Program-made: the position numbers and the translations under genes
The notes under the pieces: model-generated
The model's input: only the letters and a program-made list of their open reading frames with translations
Told to the model about the DNA's origin: nothing
The model's database searches: none
Source of the DNA: DATBHW01 sp046704085
GTDB lineage: Bacteria; Chloroflexota; Ktedonobacteria; Ktedonobacterales; DATBGS01
Assembly (NCBI GenBank): GCA_046704085.1
Contig: JBJKSJ010000134.1
Coordinates: forward strand, 1-20,076
Reading direction: 5' to 3'
DNA: 20,076 bases
Shown: positions 1 to 6,615 of the stretch, piece by piece
How the letters are laid out: each line of letters begins with the position of its first letter
Numbering within the stretch: position 1 is the stretch's first letter

Positions 1-424
1 TCCCTGTCTCGCGCTGCGTCTGCGTCAACTGGCGCGTCAGGCGGGCGGCCTGCGCCTCCAATTCCTGGCGCTCGCGCGGCGGCAGGCGCAGCGGGTTGCC
101 GCTGCGCTTCTCGTCGCTCTTGACGACGGCGTTGTCGCCCAGCTTGCCCAGGCGATGCTTGAGCTGCCAGAAATAGAAGAACGCCTGGTCGAAGAGCGGC
201 GCCTGCTCGTGGCGCGAGAGCAGCGAACATTTGAGCGCGTGATAGAAGTCCTCGCGGTTCTTAATATCAATCAGGCCCAGCGTCTGGGAGGCTTCGATCA
301 GGCGGCCAGGGCCAACATCCAGGCCCATATCCCAGAGCAGGCGCCCAAACTCCACCAGCTTACGCTGAAGCTGGTGGCCGCGCTCAAGGTCATGCTCGCT
401 GAGCAAATTATCATTCTCTGCCAT
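1..424 (-). CDS. CoxE-like VWA-domain protein, N-terminal part (truncated by window edge)
   Basis: Reading the minus strand from the ATG at 424-422 gives an open frame of 141 codons that runs off the left edge without a stop. The protein begins MAENDNLLSEHDLERG. It then shows the N-terminal pattern of CoxE-type VWA proteins: a segment around FGRLLWDMGLDVGPGRL, then DFYHALKCSLLSRHEQ and FDQAFFYFW, followed by a charged region. The VWA/MIDAS domain itself would lie outside the window. CoxE-like proteins pair with MoxR AAA+ ATPases as metallo-chaperone or complex-maturation modules, and a MoxR gene lies two genes upstream in the same direction. The gap to the preceding esterase stop is 23 bp, so they are probably co-transcribed. 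No strong Shine-Dalgarno is visible. The family call rests on the N-terminal pattern and the neighbour, because the diagnostic VWA domain is not visible. Confidence 0.7.
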   Translation of the reverse strand, partial: MAENDNLLSEHDLERGHQLQRKLVEFGRLLWDMGLDVGPGRLIEASQTLGLIDIKNREDFYHALKCSLLSRHEQAPLFDQAFFYFWQLKHRLGKLGDNAVVKSDEKRSGNPLRLPPRERQELEAQAARLTRQLTQTQRETG

Positions 425-447
425 AGAATAGAACCGATCTGTATGTA

Positions 448-1551
448 TCAGGGATGGGCGCGCTCTGGAGCAAACAGCAGTTCCAGGCCGCGCCACACGT
501 CATCGCGCCAGGAAGTATAATTGTGTTCGCCGGGATATTCCCGATAGGTAACAGTGTAGCCTTTTGCCTGCAAAAGCTCGTGCATCTGCTGATTGGCTGT
601 CACAAGCCATTCCAATTGGCCCACATCCAGCCAGATGTTCAGCGGCTTGATATCCTCCTGCCGCAGCAGGCCAAAGAGAACCGCCGCGTGGTTCGGCTCT
701 GGATTGCCGAACGCGCCGGACTGACTCAGCACGCGCCCGAAGACCTCCGGCGCGCGCACGCCGGTATAAAGCGCCATGAGTCCGCCCATCGAGGCGCCCA
801 GCACGCCATACGAGCCGGGGAACGCCTTGATGTCCAGCAGATTCAACTGCGCGCGCGCCAGCGGCACGACATGGCGCAGCAGAAAGAAGATCGTGCTTTC
901 ATTGCACATATATTCGACGAAGCGCGCCTGCCCGCCATGATTCACCAGCGCCAGCGCCAGCGGGCGAATGCGCCCCTGGGCAATCAGATTATCCACCATA
1001 GTGGTCAGATGGGCGCGCCGCAGATAATCCTGCCCGTCGAAGACAACTAGCAGCGGGGCGGGTTCTGTCGTGGGCGGCTGATAGAGATACACCGTTCGCT
1101 CTCCGCCGCCGACCAGATGATCGCCCTGCACGCTGTGGCGCGTGATCCTGCCACGCAGCACGCCGCGCTTTGCCGTGACCAGCGGCGTAGGCGCCGAATC
1201 GTGCATGCGAAAGAACTGATTCCACCCGCCCACGCCATTGGTGATGACACGCGGATTGAGCGGGTCGCGCAGGCGCTGGCTGTCCAGGACATACGTGTAT
1301 TCAATATAGGCGTCGCGCGGCAACGTCTCGGTGTGGACCCAGACCTCTGGCGCAATCTGCGCCAGATCGAGAGGGCTGCCGTGCCCCCAGCCCCAATTGT
1401 TGAAGTCGCCGATCAGGTGCGGCGCGTGCGGGCCGCGCCAGACAAAGGTCACAGTCTCACCATCGATCAGCGGCGTTCCCTCGCGCTCCACGCGCTCAAG
1501 CAGTGTTTCGACGGGGAGCGCCGTGAGGGGTTCTGTCCTGCTGCTGGTCAC
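448..1551 (-). CDS. Alpha/beta-hydrolase (enterochelin-esterase-like) with N-terminal E-set/CBM48-like domain
   Basis: A 367-residue protein with a GTG start at 1551, preceded by GGAG five bases upstream. Residues about 30-115 resemble the early-set (CBM48-like) domain in front of Fes-type esterases and glycogen-branching enzymes (VTFVWRGP, LIGDFNNW). Residues about 150-360 form an esterase-D/Fes-type alpha/beta hydrolase: GASMGG carries the likely nucleophile Ser254, GEHNYTSW the likely catalytic His343, and the acid is probably in the LDVGQLEW stretch near 308-315. No signal peptide is visible, so it is probably cytoplasmic. The substrate cannot be read from sequence: siderophore esters are the name-giving substrates, but many homologues are general carboxylesterases. 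It lies 14 bp after the MoxR gene and 23 bp before the CoxE-like gene, an unusual partner in a MoxR/VWA operon. Confidence 0.85.
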   Translation of the reverse strand: MTSSRTEPLTALPVETLLERVEREGTPLIDGETVTFVWRGPHAPHLIGDFNNWGWGHGSPLDLAQIAPEVWVHTETLPRDAYIEYTYVLDSQRLRDPLNPRVITNGVGGWNQFFRMHDSAPTPLVTAKRGVLRGRITRHSVQGDHLVGGGERTVYLYQPPTTEPAPLLVVFDGQDYLRRAHLTTMVDNLIAQGRIRPLALALVNHGGQARFVEYMCNESTIFFLLRHVVPLARAQLNLLDIKAFPGSYGVLGASMGGLMALYTGVRAPEVFGRVLSQSGAFGNPEPNHAAVLFGLLRQEDIKPLNIWLDVGQLEWLVTANQQMHELLQAKGYTVTYREYPGEHNYTSWRDDVWRGLELLFAPERAHP

Positions 1552-1565
1552 GCTTGCTCCATTCG

Positions 1566-2477
1566 CTACGAGCCAATGACTTTATGAATAATCTTGGTCA
1601 GCACGTTGCCGTTGTTGACCTTCTGGATATCATCCTGATACTTGAGCAGCGCGCCCAGCGTGTCGCGCACCGGACCTTCCTGCAACTCGTGGATGTCCAA
1701 CGTCACCAGCGAACTGACCCAATCAAGCGTCTCGGAGATGCCGGGCGACTTGAAGAGGTCCATCGCGCGCAGTTCCTTGACGAAGAGACAGACCTGCCGC
1801 GCCAGTGTCTCGCTGGCCTCTGGAGCTTTGGCCTGCACAATCGCCAGTTCTTTTTCCAATACCGGATAGTCAATCCAGTAATACAAGCAGCGGCGCCGCA
1901 GGGCATCGTGAATCTCGCGCGTGCGGTTGGAGGTGATGACGACGATGGGCGGCTCAGGGGCCGTCAGCGTGCCAATCTCCGGGACCGTTACCTGGAAATC
2001 CGAGAGGATTTCCAGCAGGAACGCCTCAAACTCCTCGTCGCTGCGATCCAGTTCATCGATCAGCAGGACCGGCGCGCTCTTGTTGTTAGGGTCAATTGCC
2101 TCCAGCAGCGGGCGGCGAATCAGGAACTCCGGGCCGAAGATGTCCTGCATGGCGGCGGCGCTGGTCGCGCCGCTGGCCTCCATCAGCCGGATGTGCAGCA
2201 TCTGGCGGGTATAGTTCCATTCATAGACTGCCGTATTGACATCGATGCCCTCGTAGCACTGGAGGCGAATCAGGCGGGTGTTGAGCATGCTGGCAAGCAC
2301 CTTGGCGATCTCGGTCTTGCCCACGCCTGCCTCGCCTTCCAGCAGCAGCGGCTTGCGGCGCTTGAGCGCCAGGTAAATCGTAGTTGCCAGGCTGCGGTCG
2401 GCGATATAGCGCTGCGCTGCCAGCGCGGCCAGGACATCATCAATTGAGGCGGGAAGGGTCTGCTGTAGCTGTTCCAC
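1566..2477 (-). CDS. MoxR-family AAA+ ATPase
   Basis: An ATP-driven chaperone of the MoxR/CoxD type, which typically works with a VWA protein to insert metals or mature enzyme complexes. Visible motifs: Walker A GEAGVGKT (about 48-55), Walker B VLLIDELD (137-144), sensor 1 TSN (182-184), and RRRCLYYWIDYP, which carries the arginine-finger region typical of MoxR proteins. A C-terminal helical lid follows. I prefer the GTG start at 2477 (303 residues) because GGAGG lies four bases upstream. An in-frame ATG at 2504 would add nine residues but has no ribosome-binding site. An out-of-frame ATG lies between GGAGG and the GTG. It is the first gene of the operon with the esterase and the CoxE-like VWA gene. 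Confidence 0.92.
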   Translation of the reverse strand: MEQLQQTLPASIDDVLAALAAQRYIADRSLATTIYLALKRRKPLLLEGEAGVGKTEIAKVLASMLNTRLIRLQCYEGIDVNTAVYEWNYTRQMLHIRLMEASGATSAAAMQDIFGPEFLIRRPLLEAIDPNNKSAPVLLIDELDRSDEEFEAFLLEILSDFQVTVPEIGTLTAPEPPIVVITSNRTREIHDALRRRCLYYWIDYPVLEKELAIVQAKAPEASETLARQVCLFVKELRAMDLFKSPGISETLDWVSSLVTLDIHELQEGPVRDTLGALLKYQDDIQKVNNGNVLTKIIHKVIGS

Positions 2478-2546
2478 ATGGCCTCCAAAATAAAGGGGGA
2501 GCATAGGCTTATGAGTACATGAGAAAGTTACTTCATCTTCTATTGT

Positions 2547-2555
2547 ATTGTATCA
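2547..2555 (-). promoter_or_regulatory. Extended -10 promoter of the MoxR operon
   Basis: On the minus strand the sequence reads TGATACAAT, a TGn-TACAAT extended -10 element, with a second TACAAT immediately downstream. It lies about 70 bases upstream of the MoxR start. No good -35 is visible, which fits an extended -10 promoter. The same nine bases occur upstream of yebC (9644-9652). Confidence 0.45.
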
Positions 2556-2608
2556 CAGCCAGGGCGCTGGACCTCCACTGAAGCGCTCTGGCCGCCTCAT
2601 CCTCAGAA

Positions 2609-2634
2609 CAGTGGGCGACATATGTCGCCCACTG
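2609..2634 (-). terminator. 26-bp perfect palindrome, possible terminator of the redox operon
   Basis: Two 13-base arms, CAGTGGGCGACAT and its exact reverse complement, abut with no spacer. The element lies 32 bases past the stop of the PPOX gene on the minus strand, a normal place for a transcription terminator. Neither side has a proper U-tract (only TT follows on the minus strand), so it could also be an mRNA-end stabiliser or a binding site for a dimeric regulator. Confidence 0.4.
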
Positions 2635-2666
2635 CCCCGCATTTTCGCAGGAACCCGACCAGCCCG

Positions 2667-3059
2667 TTAACTGGAAACGATCTTTTCTGGATGCAACACG
2701 ACAAGCACCCGGCTGGGGTCGTTGTTGACCATCTGCACCATGTGTTCAAGCCGGTCTGCTGGCACATATTTTTGGAGAATGGGGCGGGCAAGTTCCCCGA
2801 CATTCTGCTCGATAATCTCGGCGCGTCCATAGGCCACCACGTACTTGTGCATCTTCAGATCATCGACGATGAGTGAGATCGAGGGATCGCGTTTGATGTT
2901 CCAATATTTGGCACGTTCTTTGGTGGTCGTGAACACAAAAGAGGCTCCATCCCACGCATACCAGACGGGAGTAAGCTGCGGGGCGCCACCAGCCCGGTTG
3001 ACACCAATGATCGCGTTGTTGGCTTGTGAAAGCAAGGTTTCTCTCTCGTGATCGGTCAT
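2667..3059 (-). CDS. PPOX-class (pyridoxamine 5'-phosphate oxidase-fold) F420-dependent oxidoreductase family protein
   Basis: About 130 residues in a split-barrel flavin/F420-binding fold. The N-terminal pattern NNAIIGVNRAGGAPQLTPVW followed by YAWDGASFVFTTT, then RAKYWNIKRDPSISLIVDD and YVVAYGRAEI, is typical of PPOX-class F420-dependent enzymes, which use reduced F420 or flavin on unknown small molecules. The start is uncertain. I chose ATG at 3059 (MTDHERET), which matches the usual length and has GGGAGA about ten bases upstream. Upstream in-frame starts (up to 3128) would add up to 23 residues lacking family similarity. It is third in a minus-strand operon after the thioredoxin-fold and SelW-like genes, pointing to a shared redox or detoxification role. 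The cofactor (F420 versus FMN) is inferred from family resemblance only. Confidence 0.85.
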   Translation of the reverse strand: MTDHERETLLSQANNAIIGVNRAGGAPQLTPVWYAWDGASFVFTTTKERAKYWNIKRDPSISLIVDDLKMHKYVVAYGRAEIIEQNVGELARPILQKYVPADRLEHMVQMVNNDPSRVLVVLHPEKIVSS

Positions 3060-3134
3060 CGTTCTGGGTTCTCCCATGCCTTGAAGAGTCATCGCGGCGT
3101 CGTTCATCAGCAGCTTTGCCAGCATCAATATAGG

Positions 3135-3431
3135 CTATTTCTGCTGGCGGGCGGCGGCTGGGGTCTCCTCTGGCTGCGAGGCGACCTGATGGCGCCGGAC
3201 AGCCTCAATGATCACGCTGGCGTCTGGGAAACCGCCCTCGCGGTACATCGAATGGACGAGTTCACCATCGACGGTAACATCGAACGAGCCATCGTACCAG
3301 GGAATGATTTCAATCTCGCTGAGTTCGTGGCGGAACGTCTTCATCAGCGCCTCAGCCAGCGCGAGGGTCTGCGGCTCGTAGCCACATTCAGAGCAATAGG
3401 CAATGGTCACTTTGACCAGTCGTTTTGCCAT
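3135..3431 (-). CDS. SelW/SelT/SelH-like Rdx family thioredoxin-fold protein (CxxC)
   Basis: A 98-residue protein: MAKRLVKVTIAYCSECGY, then an alpha-helix, then a beta-strand region EIEIIPWYDGSFDVTVDGE and a GGFPD segment. This is the compact Rdx fold shared with selenoproteins W, T and H; here the redox motif is Cys13-Ser-Glu-Cys16, with Cys instead of selenocysteine. Such proteins are small thiol oxidoreductases of poorly known substrate. The ATG at 3431 has a clear AAGGAGA ribosome-binding site seven bases upstream. The gene lies 40 bp after the thioredoxin-fold gene and before the PPOX gene. The C-terminal tail is Ala/Gln/Pro-rich and probably disordered. Confidence 0.88.
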   Translation of the reverse strand: MAKRLVKVTIAYCSECGYEPQTLALAEALMKTFRHELSEIEIIPWYDGSFDVTVDGELVHSMYREGGFPDASVIIEAVRRHQVASQPEETPAAARQQK

Positions 3432-3471
3432 TGGGTTTTCTCCTTACGGTGCCTGTTGTAATGGTCTGCTG

Positions 3472-4071
3472 CTACGCCTGCGCTGGCTCGACAATTTCAC
3501 GCAGGGCGTGGACGACATCTCGATTGTTGGCGGGCCGGGACTCCTCGCGCCAGGCGGCGGTGGCCTCCATCATCTTCGCGCGCACCTCTTCGGGGAGTTC
3601 GCTGATCGAGGCATCCGGCGTTCCAAACTCAGGATGCTGCGCGTAGAGTTCCTGCCGATAGCGGGTGTTCCGCTCCGTGACGCTCGCGGGGCGCTCGATG
3701 AACCGGCCAAGTTCATGGAACTGCTCATCGAAGAAGGCGAAGACCGGAATCGAACGAAACTGACCATCTTTGAGATACTGGTCTATCAGGTCCAGATTCT
3801 GGTCGCGCAGGAAGACACGCAGGTTGAGCTTGCCGCTCTCTTTGGCAATGCGGCCAAGGATGGGCAGATTGGCGATCACATCGCCACACCAATCCTCCGC
3901 AATGACGAGGACGTTCAGCGGCTTCGGCAGGTTCTGAAAGACGGCCAGGTCTGCCGGGTCCAGTTCAAGCAGGCGCTCATTCTCAGTAAAGCGTTCCTGG
4001 TTGCGTGTCATCTGGGCCTTATAGGCTTCGTAGGTCATCCCTTGCTCAAAACGCTCACGGGTAACAGACAT
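3472..4071 (-). CDS. Thioredoxin-family protein with a single-cysteine WCGD site
   Basis: A 199-residue protein of the Thioredoxin_9-like type. After about 50 helical residues comes the strand and active-site segment LNVLVIAEDWCGDV, with Cys62 as the only cysteine of the site: the second Cys of a CxxC is replaced by Val. The cis-proline motif is SIPVF (Pro109). A monothiol site cannot do classical disulfide reduction alone, so a role with glutathione-, bacillithiol- or partner-thiols (perhaps the CxxC protein next door) is more likely. An open frame extends upstream to 4158, but the ATG at 4071 is preceded by AAGGAG and starts the conserved region. It is the first gene of the redox operon, divergent from mrp. 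Confidence 0.88.
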   Translation of the reverse strand: MSVTRERFEQGMTYEAYKAQMTRNQERFTENERLLELDPADLAVFQNLPKPLNVLVIAEDWCGDVIANLPILGRIAKESGKLNLRVFLRDQNLDLIDQYLKDGQFRSIPVFAFFDEQFHELGRFIERPASVTERNTRYRQELYAQHPEFGTPDASISELPEEVRAKMMEATAAWREESRPANNRDVVHALREIVEPAQA

Positions 4072-4225
4072 GATCAATTCTCTCCTTAGCAATACTTGAT
4101 CGTCCTGCCCCTTGCAGGACATAATACTATACAAAATATAGCATTGGAATGAAATCACGTCCAGAGGATCAGGCGCTTATCCATAGGCCCGCTATCCAAG
4201 CAATGGGCACAGGCGCGGCGCTATG

Positions 4226-4234
4226 TGCTATAAT
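4226..4234 (+). promoter_or_regulatory. Extended -10 promoter of mrp
   Basis: TGCTATAAT is a consensus TATAAT with the upstream TGn extension. The -35 region, 17 bases upstream, is poor. The predicted transcription start is near 4241, inside the palindrome at 4240-4254. Confidence 0.6.
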
Positions 4235-4239
4235 AAATG

Positions 4240-4254
4240 CGACTAGATTAGTCG
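4240..4254. promoter_or_regulatory. IscR/Rrf2-like palindromic operator over the mrp transcription start
   Basis: The palindrome is CGACTA-GAT-TAGTCG: six-base arms and a three-base centre. The core YGACTR-www-YAGTCR of type-1 IscR sites is matched except for one centre base; the outer flanks match poorly. It begins five bases after the -10 of mrp, so a bound protein would block initiation. That a Fe-S-sensing Rrf2 regulator binds here is inference from motif and target. Confidence 0.45.
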
Positions 4255-4393
4255 GAATTAGAAGTGAGTTCTGGCGGTACTTATCCCCCTCACTGCCGAT
4301 CAGGCTATCAGGGTTGCCAGAGAGCAACTGCCAGCATAGGTTAGAAAATGGAGCGCGGCGCCAGGGCTGTACGGGCGCTGCCAGGAGGCAGGT

Positions 4394-5416
4394 ATGGCCG
4401 AAGTCATCACTGCGGATATGATCATCCATGACGTGGTGCAAAAATATCCTCAAGCCCAAAAAGTCTTCCAAAATCATGGGTTGCCTTGCAGCGCCTGTCA
4501 TGTCGGCTCGCGCGAGAGCGTGGCTGGCGGCGCGCGCACCCATCGCCTGGACGTAGAACCCTTGCTTGCCGACCTGAATCGCGCCGCGAATGGGCAGCCG
4601 GTGCTGACCGAGGCGAAGCGCGCCCCGACAGGCCGGGGCATTCCCCTGCCAATGGCGGGCGATACCGGCGGCAAGATCAAGCATATCATAGCCGTGATGA
4701 GCGGCAAGGGCGGCGTGGGCAAGTCGCTGGTGACGGGCCTGCTGGCGATCTCGCTGCAACGCCAGGGCTTCAAGGTGGGCATCGAAGACGGCGACATCAC
4801 CGGCCCCAGCATCGCCAAGATGTTCGGTGTCAAGGGGCAGCCAACCAAGAGCGAGACGGGCGGCATCGACCCGCTGCGCACGCGCACCGGCATCAAGGTG
4901 ATGTCGATGAATATGTTCCTGGAGCGCGAAAGCGACCCGGTGGTCTGGCGCGGCCCCATGATTTCCAGCGCGATCAAGCAGTTCTACACCGATGTGGATT
5001 GGGGCCAGCTTGACTACCTGCTGATCGACCTGCCGCCGGGCACGTCGGATGCGCCCATGACGGTGATGCAGGCCATTCCGGTGGAGGGCGTGATCATCGT
5101 CTCCTCGCCGCAGATGCTGGCGACCATGATCGTCAAGAAGTGCATCAGCATGGTCAAGACACTCAAGGGCCAGGTCATCGGTGTGGTCGAGAATATGGCC
5201 TATATGACCATGCCCAACGGCGAGCGCATGGAGGTCTTTGGCCCCAGCAACGGCCCCGATCTGGTCTATACCACCGGCTCGCCTCTGCTGGCGCAGGTGC
5301 CCATCGACCCGGTGATTGCCAAACTCTGCGATGAGGGCAGCGTCGAGGCGTATGAGAGCGAGGAACTGGAGACGCTGGCGGCGAACTTCCTCAAGGCTGT
5401 GAAGATCAAGAAATAG
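4394..5416 (+). CDS. mrp: Mrp/ApbC-type P-loop ATPase fused to an N-terminal DUF1858 domain (Fe-S cluster carrier)
   Basis: A 340-residue protein. Residues 1 to about 66 form a DUF1858-like domain with Cys32-Ser-Ala-Cys35. From about 95 it is an Mrp/NBP35 ATPase: deviant Walker A SGKGGVGKS (103-111), GDITGPSI (133-140), WRGPM (185-189), LIDLPPGTSD (210-219) and VENMAYM (265-271). Mrp proteins bind and transfer [4Fe-4S] clusters as dimers. Unusually, the CxxC normally found shortly after the VENM motif is missing: the segment reads TMPNGERME, with no cysteine. The DUF1858 CSAC may supply the thiols instead. ATG at 4394 has AGGAGG just upstream. Downstream lie NuoB/NuoH-like genes; dedicated Mrp proteins (Ind1/NUBPL) mature complex I in mitochondria, so an assembly role here is plausible. 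Confidence 0.92.
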   Translation: MAEVITADMIIHDVVQKYPQAQKVFQNHGLPCSACHVGSRESVAGGARTHRLDVEPLLADLNRAANGQPVLTEAKRAPTGRGIPLPMAGDTGGKIKHIIAVMSGKGGVGKSLVTGLLAISLQRQGFKVGIEDGDITGPSIAKMFGVKGQPTKSETGGIDPLRTRTGIKVMSMNMFLERESDPVVWRGPMISSAIKQFYTDVDWGQLDYLLIDLPPGTSDAPMTVMQAIPVEGVIIVSSPQMLATMIVKKCISMVKTLKGQVIGVVENMAYMTMPNGERMEVFGPSNGPDLVYTTGSPLLAQVPIDPVIAKLCDEGSVEAYESEELETLAANFLKAVKIKK

Positions 5417-5441
5417 GCAGGCGGTTCAATCTCGCCTGCCT
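5415..5441 (+). terminator. Hairpin overlapping the mrp stop codon
   Basis: AGGCAGGCG, a nine-base loop, then the exact complement CGCCTGCCT: a nine-bp perfect stem beginning in the mrp stop codon. No U-tract follows, so partial attenuation or mRNA processing between mrp and the NuoB-like gene is as likely as termination. Confidence 0.35.
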
Positions 5442-5482
5442 GCGCGGCGCCAATCACTGATGAAATTGGAGCAGATACCCTT

Positions 5483-6040
5483 TTGTTTGGACGCCAGGCC
5501 AGCCAGCATTCCGTCTGGCTCTTTCCCTTAAATAGTGGTTCTTGCAACGGCTGCGATCAAGAGCTTCAGGCGCTGCATGCCGCCCGCTATGTGCTGGAAG
5601 AGGGCGGCATTACTTTTGCCAGCAGCCCCCGCCATGCCGACATCCTGCTGCTCACCGGCATTATGACGCCGCGCAGTCGTGCCGCCGCGAAGCGCGTCTG
5701 GGAGCAACTGACTGAGCCGCGCGCCATCGTGGCCGTCGGCGACTGCCCAATCAACGGCAGCGTTTTTGGCGGGCAGGATGGCTTTACTCCCGCCGGAGAA
5801 CTCCTGCCTATCGATGTGGAACTCCCCGGCTGCCCACCCACGCCGACGCTGATCCTGGAAGCTATCGCCGCCGCGATCAAGCTGCTCGATCAAGAAGCCG
5901 CTGGCGATGAGAAAGAAGAGGATTCTGGCAGCGATGACTACGAGGGGGAGACAGAGGACATCTCTGATGACATTTCTGAAGCAGAGGACCAGAACAGTAA
6001 TGACCAACCGGGCGAGCAGGATACAGCCAATGCTGGATAA
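5483..6040 (+). CDS. NuoB/HycG/EchC-like [4Fe-4S] subunit with acidic C-terminal tail
   Basis: A 185-residue protein similar to the small subunit of group-4 [NiFe] hydrogenases and complex I subunit NuoB, which carries the proximal (N2-type) [4Fe-4S] cluster. The ligands are all present: Cys21 and Cys24 in SGSCNGCDQEL, Cys88 in VGDCPINGSVFGG, Cys117 in LPGCPPTP. The CxxC spacing is that of hydrogenase-type rather than the CC of true NuoB. Residues about 136-185 form an added tail very rich in Asp and Glu, with no fold expected. The start is TTG at 5483, with TTGGAG about eleven bases upstream; no ATG lies in frame. It follows mrp by 66 bp. No large subunit (NuoD/EchE-like) is in the window. 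Confidence 0.88.
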   Translation: MFGRQASQHSVWLFPLNSGSCNGCDQELQALHAARYVLEEGGITFASSPRHADILLLTGIMTPRSRAAAKRVWEQLTEPRAIVAVGDCPINGSVFGGQDGFTPAGELLPIDVELPGCPPTPTLILEAIAAAIKLLDQEAAGDEKEEDSGSDDYEGETEDISDDISEAEDQNSNDQPGEQDTANAG

Positions 6041-6060
6041 CGCTTCAGAAAGGGGTCGTC

Positions 6061-6615
6061 ATGGCAGAACGCACCTGGCTTCAGCTTCCAGTGGTGGTTG
6101 CTGGTTCTGAGTATCTGGTGATGGGCTATCTCATGCGCCGCAACATTCTGACCTACAAAGCACCGCCTGGCAACGAAGGCTATGATCTTATCTGCATCCA
6201 CCCTGACCCGCGTCATAGACCTGCACCAGACGAGCTAGCACAGATCAGAGTACAGGTGAAGAGCCGTTACGCAAGCGACTCTGATAGAGGCTTCCCTGTC
6301 AGGCCAGCGACCTTCGACGCCTTTGATTTTCTGGTCATTGCCTTCTTGAACATCGGCAGATTCTATGGCCGCTATGATGGGTCCACCGGCCAGCGCGAAC
6401 CTGAGTTTTACACCCTATCCAATCAATTTATCCGTACGCATCATAAGGAAGTTGGAGGATGGGGAAAAGTCGCTCTGAGAGGGCTTGATGCCCAGATCGA
6501 GCCATTTAAGGGTGAAGCAGGGTTTGAGTTGATCGCGAAAGCACTGGGCATCACGCGCCCAAGGCGAATTCATGGCATGATAGAGGAAGATGAGAATAGG
6601 ATAGACGAGCCATGA
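6061..6615 (+). CDS. Probable PD-(D/E)XK-fold nuclease
   Basis: A 184-residue protein with the layout of small PD-(D/E)XK endonucleases (DUF4365/Mrr-like): an N-terminal helix with Glu17 (AGSEYLVMGYLMRR), then GNEGYDLICI with Asp42, then a strand with the QVK form of the E-x-K signature (IRVQVKSRY, Gln65, Lys67), followed by FDFLVIAFL. The exact family cannot be fixed by eye. AAAGGGG stands six bases before the ATG. Its stop overlaps the start of the NuoH-like gene by four bases (ATGA), so the two are translationally coupled although functionally unrelated. GC is about 53%, clearly below its neighbours, suggesting acquisition by transfer and insertion into an older NuoB-NuoH unit. It might alternatively be a structural or binding protein with this fold. 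Confidence 0.65.
   Translation: MAERTWLQLPVVVAGSEYLVMGYLMRRNILTYKAPPGNEGYDLICIHPDPRHRPAPDELAQIRVQVKSRYASDSDRGFPVRPATFDAFDFLVIAFLNIGRFYGRYDGSTGQREPEFYTLSNQFIRTHHKEVGGWGKVALRGLDAQIEPFKGEAGFELIAKALGITRPRRIHGMIEEDENRIDEP

Larger units (their letters stand above)
4072..4393. other. Divergent intergenic region between the redox operon and mrp
   Basis: About 320 bases without a gene. The left part (about 4119-4145) is AT-rich and offers possible -10 hexamers for the minus-strand redox operon (TATAGT, TATTAT), but no convincing -35. The right part holds the plus-strand mrp promoter and a palindromic operator (described separately). A leader of about 150 bases precedes mrp, in which no known riboswitch was recognised. 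Confidence 0.6.

Noticed and set aside
1554..2447. A 297-codon plus-strand open frame opposite the MoxR gene
   Set aside because: The minus strand encodes a complete AAA+ ATPase; the plus-strand product is Gln/Arg-rich without domains.
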